Source: an uncultured Blautia sp. | Lineage (GTDB): Bacteria > Bacillota > Clostridia > Lachnospirales > Lachnospiraceae | DNA: 39,108 nucleotides | Direction: 5' to 3' | Assembly: GCA_934394595.1 (NCBI GenBank) | Contig: CAKRRX010000010.1 | Coordinates: 1-39,108, forward strand | In this document: one piece after another, positions 33,638 to 39,108 of the stretch | Layout of the letters: every line of letters begins with the position of its first letter | Position numbering within the stretch: position 1 is the first letter of the stretch | Program-made: the position numbers and the translations under genes | The notes under the pieces: generated by a model | Database searches by the model: none | Told to the model about the DNA's origin: nothing | The model's input: the letters and a program-made list of their open reading frames with translations, nothing else

Positions 33638-36211
33638 TTATCTATGATATAGCACCAGCCTTTTATTTTGCAGGTCATTACACAATTCACAGAAAACTTT
33701 GCTCATATCATATACATGGGCAATCCCTTTTATATCTGGATCCTCTGAAAAGGAATCTACAATATCCGGAAAATCAGCCAGCTTTTCCGGTGCAAACCGA
33801 AGGGTCTTATTGTTTGAGAAAACTGCTGTATACAAAATTTCAGCCTCAACCAGATCCTGAAAAATATGACTTCCGTATGAAAGTTCCGGATTATACCCTG
33901 CTTTTTTCTCCTCCACCTCACAAATAGCTTCAAACTCGCTGATATCTGCAAAGGTTGTTGGAACCCCAAGTTCTGGGAAGGATGTTCCGATACGCCCCGG
34001 AACAATTAGCAGCATATGCTTATTTTTCCCTTTATTTTTCCAGTTTACGTTACCGATCAGCTTCGCCACTTTTACTTTTTTTGCATAGAGCATATTATAA
34101 TAAGCTACAGGATCGATCCAGACAATAATGTCAATCGGTACCTTTCTGGATAATCCCATAGAGGAGTGGACATTTTCCAGAATGATGTTCTCCTCTGGAA
34201 TTCCCTCTGGGATTTCCACATTTCCCGTGTCCTTAAACACCTGCAGTGGCCGGCATTGTAACAAATTTATAGAGTATTCCCCTGTTTCGGATAAATTTAC
34301 AGTGAACTCAATGTCAACCGGATAATCATATTCTTTCTGGATCAGCTGCATGAGCGTCTGTATCTGCTCCATCAGAATCTCTTTTTTCACAAGCCCACCG
34401 CAGGAAATAAAGCGGACCTCTCTGTATATGCCTCTCTCCCTTAAGGAATACTCCACATCATAATCATGTTCCAGTAGAAGCTTTCCAAGATATCCCGGAA
34501 TAAATTTTTCAATCTGCTCCAGCTCCAGCTGCCGCAGACAATGTCTGGTTGTATCCACGACCTCTATTTTCCGCTGCGAAAACTGGTGCTTCTGGGCGAT
34601 TGTCGTGCAGCTTGTTGCCTGGGGCATATCAAGGCTGACCAGTCTGGGATAAGAACCATCTGTCCGGTCTACTGCTGAGGTCCCCAGTCCCATGACCAGC
34701 CTGAGCATTCCCGCCCTGGGGTCAATTTTTTCCAAAAACTTATATGGGCTGTAGGAATATCCAACTCCTGCTGCACATGGCATATAATAAGAGCCATAGT
34801 AAGAGCCCGATACACGCTGTACAAGAAGCGCCATCTGTTCATCTCGTTTATCAAGGCCTCTTCTTTTTCTGTAATCCAGTGCTGACAGGCTCATAGAGCT
34901 TGCATATACGGTCTTTATGGCATTTTCAAATTCCAGAAGGCGTTCTTCCAGGCTTCCACGATTTGCGCAGAAAACAGATTCATATTTTCCGGCAAATGCG
35001 TTTCCAAAGCCATCCTCCAGAATACTGCTGGAACGTACAATGAAAGGATCCTGTCCATAATATTCCATAATATGTAAAAATTGATTTTCCATTTCTTCTG
35101 AAAATACCCCGTTTTTCAGACGCTGGGCAAATTCTTCTGCCAGGGAAAAGTATTCCGTTTCCTCTCTTTGACGGACACGGATGTCCCAGAATCCGTTGTC
35201 CACTATATAAGTATAATAAACGTCCGACCCTATAAAAAAAGAATCATGCGGTTCCAGTACCTCGTTGATATCCGAAGCCAGATTGCGCACAATTGCCCTG
35301 GAAAGCAGCATTCCACAAGCTTTTCCGCCTATCATACCGGTTCCGATCATATGATTCCGCACACTGAAATAGTCCTCTGGTGTAAAATGCTTTTTTACCA
35401 TAAGACGCATTTTGGGATCTCTGGTCATCATAATATCGCACATGGTATTACAGGCCTCGTCTGTGTTCATGTGATTGTCATAAAGCATTTTGGCAGTATT
35501 AAAAAAACGATCCCAGGAGTCCGTAAACTGTTCTTCTCCTGGCCTTTGAAATTTGCCGAGGATCTGATAAAAACGACTGGACTGTACGCCGTCTCGGATA
35601 GGGCGAAAGGTTCCCATTTCTTTCTTGTAAATGTGTGGCAAAAACATGGTTTCGGAATCCCGGTTCCACACTTTTGCAGGGCGTACATATATATTATTGG
35701 GATCGGAATATACGTCCAGAAGTAATTGTGTTGTGTTTAATATCTTTTTCACTGCATGGAAGGAATGCTTTCCTCTGATAATTGGAAAGAATGCAACGGT
35801 GTCCAATGAAAAAAGGAAGGGACAGGTTACACGGAAAAAATTACCCATCATCAGATCGGTTGCCCAGGCTGTCTGAAGCTCTGACAGACAATCAAAAACG
35901 TAAAAGGCATCAAAGCCTTCCCTTTCAATGACTTTGTGTATTTCTACTGTAAAATTTTCAAATTGATGAGATAGCGGAATCTCTATTCTTTTTACCTCAG
36001 GGCATTCTTTTACCAGTGGTTCGTGGCTTGCAAACCGAAAATATATAATATTTCGCCGATCCTTAATTGCCTGTTCCACATAAGGCTCACAAAAATATCG
36101 AAATTCCTGTAGGTGGGAAACTCTCCACACCACGTTATCCCCCAGCCTGATATTGTCAAGTGCCTTATCCATCTCCGGGATTCCGGAAAGGATTCTGTCA
36201 AAAGCTGCCAT
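33638..36211 (-). CDS. Degenerate KaiC-like domain fused to a PEP synthase/PPDK ATP-binding domain
   Basis: 857 residues. The N-terminal 190 or so resemble a RecA/KaiC fold: RILSGIPEMDKALDNIRLGDNVVWRV aligns with the KaiC GIPGLDELLGGGIPxGxxxLV start, but the Walker A loop is replaced by SHLQEFRYF, and FYVFDCLSEL (from about 103) stands at Walker B. From about 285 comes a PPDK_N/PEP-synthase ATP-grasp domain: GMIGGKACGML, PFIVRSSSILEDGFGNAFAGKYESVF, LVQRVSG and INLLQCRPLQ. No phosphohistidine (TSHxA) or PEP-binding barrel follows. Instead there is an unassigned C-terminal 200 residues. It cannot be a normal PEP synthase; a role as ATP-dependent phosphotransferase or sensor is speculative. AGGAGG supports the ATG at 36211 over one 8 codons upstream. 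Confidence 0.8.
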   Translation of the reverse strand: MAAFDRILSGIPEMDKALDNIRLGDNVVWRVSHLQEFRYFCEPYVEQAIKDRRNIIYFRFASHEPLVKECPEVKRIEIPLSHQFENFTVEIHKVIEREGFDAFYVFDCLSELQTAWATDLMMGNFFRVTCPFLFSLDTVAFFPIIRGKHSFHAVKKILNTTQLLLDVYSDPNNIYVRPAKVWNRDSETMFLPHIYKKEMGTFRPIRDGVQSSRFYQILGKFQRPGEEQFTDSWDRFFNTAKMLYDNHMNTDEACNTMCDIMMTRDPKMRLMVKKHFTPEDYFSVRNHMIGTGMIGGKACGMLLSRAIVRNLASDINEVLEPHDSFFIGSDVYYTYIVDNGFWDIRVRQREETEYFSLAEEFAQRLKNGVFSEEMENQFLHIMEYYGQDPFIVRSSSILEDGFGNAFAGKYESVFCANRGSLEERLLEFENAIKTVYASSMSLSALDYRKRRGLDKRDEQMALLVQRVSGSYYGSYYMPCAAGVGYSYSPYKFLEKIDPRAGMLRLVMGLGTSAVDRTDGSYPRLVSLDMPQATSCTTIAQKHQFSQRKIEVVDTTRHCLRQLELEQIEKFIPGYLGKLLLEHDYDVEYSLRERGIYREVRFISCGGLVKKEILMEQIQTLMQLIQKEYDYPVDIEFTVNLSETGEYSINLLQCRPLQVFKDTGNVEIPEGIPEENIILENVHSSMGLSRKVPIDIIVWIDPVAYYNMLYAKKVKVAKLIGNVNWKNKGKNKHMLLIVPGRIGTSFPELGVPTTFADISEFEAICEVEEKKAGYNPELSYGSHIFQDLVEAEILYTAVFSNNKTLRFAPEKLADFPDIVDSFSEDPDIKGIAHVYDMSKVFCELCNDLQNKRLVLYHR

Positions 36212-36238
36212 ATCGTACCTCCTCTCCAATAACAAAAA

Positions 36239-36266
36239 GGCACACAGACTTTTTCATCTGTGTGCC
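36239..36266 (-). terminator. Intrinsic terminator in the leader of the KaiC/PPDK-like gene
   Basis: Perfect 10-bp stem GGCACACAGA/TCTGTGTGCC with an 8-base loop, followed on the minus strand by TTTTT. It lies between the promoter at 36301-36329 and the ribosome binding site of the gene starting at 36211, about 28 bp before the ATG, so it could act as an attenuator. Confidence 0.75.
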
Positions 36267-36300
36267 ACATCGCACGAATTCTCATATTTTGTTTGAAATT

Positions 36301-36329
36301 ATTATAGAAAGAAAGTGCAGGAAAGTCAA
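36301..36329 (-). promoter_or_regulatory. Consensus-like promoter at the IS junction, reading into the KaiC/PPDK-like gene
   Basis: On the minus strand TTGACT (36329-36324), 17-bp spacer, TATAAT (36306-36301). If the left end of the insertion sequence is at 36316, the -35 box belongs to the IS and the -10 box to the flanking chromosome. The transcript would start near 36294 and meet the terminator at 36266-36239. Confidence 0.6.
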
Positions 36330-36346
36330 GAATCAGAGTACCAATT

Positions 36347-38062
36347 ATGTATCTCAAAAAAACGCCAAACGCCCATGGACGCATCCGGCTTTCCATCGTT
36401 GATAATTATTATGACAAAGTTAAAAAGTGTTCCCGGCAGAAAACAGTGGAGTCTATCGGCTGGCTTGATGAACTGGAAAAGCAGTATGATGACCCGATCG
36501 CCTATTTTACAAAACGTGTAGCGCAGCTCAATGAAGAAAAACAGAAAAAACAGGCTCCGATCAACTTTACTTTTTACGATTCAGATAGACTTTGCGTCGG
36601 TGATAACCTGCGAAAAAATTTTGGCTATGCTGCATTGAGCCAAATCTATCATGAGCTTGGCATCCATACATTTCTGATCAACCGGCAGCGTCATTCTAAA
36701 GAACAGTATGATTCCAATACTATTATGAAGATGCTTGTTTATTCCAGACTCCTTTTTCCAGCCTCAAAAAAATCTTCCTATGACAGCCGGGAACGTTTTT
36801 TTGAAAACACGGATTACTCACTGGATGATGTTTACCGCTGTCTTTCTTTTTTAGACAAGCACAGGGAAAACTTACAGATATGGATGAATGACCGCATCAA
36901 AAAGAATTATGGCAGGGATACCAGCCTGATTTATTATGATGTTACCAACTATTATTTCGAAACAGACGAACAAAATGAATTTCTTCACAAAGGAGTCTGT
37001 AAAGAACACCGGCCCAATCCTATCGTACAGATGGGACTGTTCATGGACAACAAGGGAATCCCCATTACTTATGAACTATTCCCTGGAAATACCAATGACT
37101 GCCTGACCTACCGTCCGAACTTAGGGCGCATAAAAAAACAGTTTGACCTTGGCCGGGTAATCACTGTTGCTGATAAGGGAATGACAACAGGTGATAACAT
37201 CTGGTATACGATCAATACTCCCACTCATGATGGATATGTTTTCAGTATGTCCATCCGGGGAGCTGAAAAAAGCCTCAAAAACTATGTCCTCAAAGAGGAA
37301 GGGTATGAATGGCTCGGCACGGAATATAAACGAAAATCCCGGAAATGTCCAAGGACCATTCTGGTTACTTCTGTTACTGGAAAAAAGATAAAAAAACAGG
37401 TGGATGAGAAACAGGTAGTTTTCTGGAGCGAAAAATATGCCAAACGAGCAAAAGCAGAACGGGAAGCTGCTTTGACAAAAGCAAGGGATCTGACGAAAAA
37501 TCCAGGAAATTACACAAGAGCTACTTCTTATGGAGCTGCCAAATATGTAAAAAAAATAGATTATGACAAAGAAACCGGGGAAATCCTCACTTCCTCATCT
37601 ATTCTAAACCTTGATGAAGAAAAGATTCAGGAAGAAGAGGCATTGGACGGTTACTATATGCTCCTGACCAGCGAAATGGATGCATCGGATGATGAGATTA
37701 TCGACATGTATCGAGGATTGTGGCGAATTAAAGAATCCTTCAAAGTAACCAAAAGCGAGCTGGAAGCCAGACCCGTATATGTTTGGACTAAGGAACATAT
37801 CGAAGCACACTTTCTGACCTGTTTTGTAGCCCTGACCATTGCAAGAATACTAGAAAATAAGCTTGAGCATAAATACAGAGTTGGAACAATCCTTGAATCT
37901 TTGTCAAAAGCGGAATGCAGTCTGGTTCAGCAAAACTACTACTTGTTTGACTACTATGATGAACTGCTAAAAAATATCGGATTGATTATGGACATTGATT
38001 TTGGAAAACGTATTCGGACTTTAGGAGAAATAAAAAAAATTTTGGCAAAGACAAAAAAGTAG
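36347..38062 (+). CDS. IS1634-family DDE transposase
   Basis: 571-residue transposase that appears intact. The DDE residues lie in LIYYDVTNYYFE (first Asp), ITVADKGM (second Asp) and the Y-(2)-R-(3)-E-(6)-K signature YRGLWRIKESFKVTKSE (Glu), spread by the long insertion typical of IS4/IS1634 elements. The N-terminal YDKVKKCSRQKTVESIGWLDEL is also typical of the family. No clear ribosome binding site precedes the ATG, consistent with low transposase expression. Confidence 0.93.
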   Translation: MYLKKTPNAHGRIRLSIVDNYYDKVKKCSRQKTVESIGWLDELEKQYDDPIAYFTKRVAQLNEEKQKKQAPINFTFYDSDRLCVGDNLRKNFGYAALSQIYHELGIHTFLINRQRHSKEQYDSNTIMKMLVYSRLLFPASKKSSYDSRERFFENTDYSLDDVYRCLSFLDKHRENLQIWMNDRIKKNYGRDTSLIYYDVTNYYFETDEQNEFLHKGVCKEHRPNPIVQMGLFMDNKGIPITYELFPGNTNDCLTYRPNLGRIKKQFDLGRVITVADKGMTTGDNIWYTINTPTHDGYVFSMSIRGAEKSLKNYVLKEEGYEWLGTEYKRKSRKCPRTILVTSVTGKKIKKQVDEKQVVFWSEKYAKRAKAEREAALTKARDLTKNPGNYTRATSYGAAKYVKKIDYDKETGEILTSSSILNLDEEKIQEEEALDGYYMLLTSEMDASDDEIIDMYRGLWRIKESFKVTKSELEARPVYVWTKEHIEAHFLTCFVALTIARILENKLEHKYRVGTILESLSKAECSLVQQNYYLFDYYDELLKNIGLIMDIDFGKRIRTLGEIKKILAKTKK

Positions 38063-38096
38063 AAAAAGCACCATGAAAAAATGACAAAATAGAGAA

Positions 38097-38129
38097 GCCG
38101 CAATCCCGCATAAACACTTGGATTGCGGC
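38097..38129 (+). terminator. Terminator of the transposase gene
   Basis: Perfect 10-bp stem GCCGCAATCC/GGATTGCGGC with a 13-base loop, followed by CATTTTTAATC. It lies 34 bp past the transposase stop, inside the proposed right end of the IS. Confidence 0.8.
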
Positions 38130-38153
38130 CATTTTTAATCTACTTTACCTGCA

Positions 38154-38443
38154 AAAGTCAGGTTATAAAGAGAATCTGAAGTCAATATTAGAAATGTTGC
38201 AATGGTGTCGCATTTTAGTTGCAAATAAATACCCTTTCCAGTATCAGATACAAAAAATTTCCAGATTGTTATCTTCCCCTAAATTTCACTATTTTTTGTA
38301 AGATAATCCAATCATTAGGAGATATAGTCAGCATCACCCGAAAAGCATCCATTCGTATATATTTATCAGTAAATATACTGACTAATTGGTTGATGTTTGG
38401 CAGAAATATGCTATAATACAAGTAACGAAAGGAGTTGACGATT
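38154..38443 (+). promoter_or_regulatory. Upstream region, operator and promoter of the Phd-RelE pair
   Basis: No gene is supported in this stretch. The promoter is TTGATG (38390-38395), 16 bp, TATAAT (38412-38417) with an extended TGC before the -10. A perfect inverted repeat TCAGTA-AATA-TACTGA (38366-38381) lies just upstream of the -35 box and is a candidate operator for the antitoxin-toxin complex. The part nearest the IS (38154-38300) is AT-rich and unassigned. Confidence 0.5.
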
Positions 38444-38767
38444 ATGGCATCTGTTATGAGTGCAATTAAAAATACGGTTCCGATCAGCCAGTTCAATCGT
38501 GGCCTTGCTGGAAAAATTTTTGAAGATGTGAAGCAGAGCGGTACTAAAGTGGTAATGAAAAACAACGTTGCAGAATGTGTTCTCATTTCCCCTGAAGAAT
38601 ACGTCCGTCTAATGGATGAGGTAAATGATGCCCGTCTACTGGCTGTTGCTTCTGAACGTATGGCACATTTTGATCCTGCCTCTATAATTTCTGAGGAAGA
38701 AATGAACCGCCGTCTCGGTGTTACAGAAGACGATCTTGCCGGTTTTGATGAGGTAGACATTGAATGA
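38444..38767 (+). CDS. Phd/YefM-family antitoxin
   Basis: 107 residues, type II antitoxin. The N terminus (SAIKNTVPISQFNRGLAGKIFEDVKQSGTKVVMKNN) is the DNA-binding Phd/YefM fold and AECVLISPEEYVRLMDE the conserved middle. The C-terminal acidic tail (RLGVTEDDLAGFDEVDIE) should bind and block the toxin. The ATG at 38444 follows AAAGGAG; a TTG three codons earlier is less likely. It overlaps the toxin gene by 4 bp. Confidence 0.9.
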   Translation: MASVMSAIKNTVPISQFNRGLAGKIFEDVKQSGTKVVMKNNVAECVLISPEEYVRLMDEVNDARLLAVASERMAHFDPASIISEEEMNRRLGVTEDDLAGFDEVDIE

Positions 38768-39099
38768 ATTGGAAACTAGAATACCTTCCGGAAGCAGAAA
38801 AAGACTTAAAAGACCTGGATGGAAGTCAGCGTATTCTTGTTCTGAAAGCCATCAAGAAAGTTCAGCAAAATCCACTGCCGATTGAAGAACAAGGCTATGG
38901 AAAGCTCTTAGGTAATCACAGCAGCACCAACCTTGCCGGACTTCTGAAGATTCAACTCCGCTCTGTTGGTTTGCGTGTTGTATATCAGCTTCGCCGTACC
39001 GAATCGTCTATGATGATTATTGTAATCGGCGTCCGAGCAGACGAAGAAGTATATGAAATTGCTCAGAAAAGAGCGAATAAACACAATCTTTTTGATTAA
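38764..39099 (+). CDS. RelE/ParE-family toxin
   Basis: 111 residues, RelE/ParE fold: WKLEYLPEAEKDLKDLDGSQR at the N terminus, a KLLGNHSSTNLAGLLKIQLRSVGLRVVYQL core with the basic residues used for mRNA contact in RelE-type toxins, and a C-terminal IIVIGVRADEEVYEIAQKR strand-helix. It would cleave translating mRNA unless bound by the antitoxin encoded 4 bp overlapping upstream (ATGA). Complete in the window, ending 9 bp before its edge. Confidence 0.9.
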   Translation: MNWKLEYLPEAEKDLKDLDGSQRILVLKAIKKVQQNPLPIEEQGYGKLLGNHSSTNLAGLLKIQLRSVGLRVVYQLRRTESSMMIIVIGVRADEEVYEIAQKRANKHNLFD

Positions 39100-39108
39100 C
39101 CTGCACCT

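Larger units (their letters stand above)
36316..38153 (+). mobile_element. IS1634-family insertion sequence, proposed boundaries
   Basis: The ends are proposed from an imperfect terminal inverted repeat, TGCAGG-AAAGT at 36316-36326 and the complement of TGCAGGTAAAGT at 38142-38153, with AAAG flanking both sides (36312-36315 and 38154-38157) as a possible 4-bp target duplication. The element would be 1838 bp and hold one complete transposase gene and its terminator. The short repeat and short duplication make the exact ends uncertain. Confidence 0.45.

Noticed and set aside
36010..36396. 128-codon minus-strand frame across the leader of the KaiC/PPDK-like gene
   Set aside because: It overlaps the true gene in another frame and crosses the terminator and IS junction; not protein-like.
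38269..38760. 163-codon minus-strand frame opposite the antitoxin gene
   Set aside because: Shadow of a well-supported Phd/YefM gene; Ser/Arg-rich nonsense content.

Overview
The window looks like a chromosomal segment of a Gram-positive gut anaerobe of the Lachnospiraceae type, possibly Blautia-like; the genus is a guess. The reasons are moderate GC content, strong AGGAGG-type ribosome binding sites, clostridial protein families throughout (MetA with an acetyl-CoA type residue, a KaiC-like/PPDK_N protein, GntR-ABC modules, a BMP-type nucleoside ABC importer) and many sigma-A-like promoters and hairpin-plus-U terminators. No rRNA, tRNA or CRISPR array was seen.

Layout. (1) 0.2-5.9 kb, minus strand: metA, ligA, rluF (its 3' end runs 167 bp into ligA) and an NhaC-type antiporter. 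(2) 5.9-11.7 kb, minus strand: a molybdenum hydroxylase operon (FAD, 2x[2Fe-2S] and molybdopterin subunits) that continues into two membrane-protein ORFs and perhaps a small protein. The two membrane ORFs lie in one frame, separated by a single TAG. (3) 11.9-15.7 kb: a cytidylate-kinase-like gene on plus, facing a minus-strand GntR-ABC-permease-DUF362 operon with an operator/promoter of nested palindromes and a possible 20-residue micro-ORF at its end. (4) 15.9-18.9 kb: a membrane-anchored beta-propeller protein (plus) convergent with a divergent, N-terminally extended RsmH-type methyltransferase (minus). (5) 19.1-21.5 kb, plus: a TAXI-type lipoprotein, a GltS-type Na+/glutamate symporter and a 68-residue protein with an internal repeat. 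No TRAP membrane subunits are present, so the binding protein may serve the GltS carrier. (6) 21.5-32.4 kb, minus: a complete nucleoside uptake and salvage cluster, nupNOPQ-udp-deoC-cdd-add-deoB-(Crp/Fnr regulator)-punA. (7) 32.4-39.1 kb: a more degraded, mobile region with two gene remnants, a candidate type I toxin-antitoxin locus, a degenerate KaiC-like/PPDK_N fusion protein, an IS1634-family insertion sequence and a Phd/YefM-RelE toxin-antitoxin pair.

How it fits together. The nucleoside cluster imports nucleosides and converts them to bases and (deoxy)ribose phosphates; DeoB and DeoC feed pentose phosphates to glycolysis. The observations most worth following are the TAXI-GltS-microprotein operon, the type I TA locus with a ribosome-binding site locked in a hairpin, and the IS end that appears to supply the -35 half of a consensus promoter reading into the KaiC/PPDK-like gene through an intrinsic terminator.
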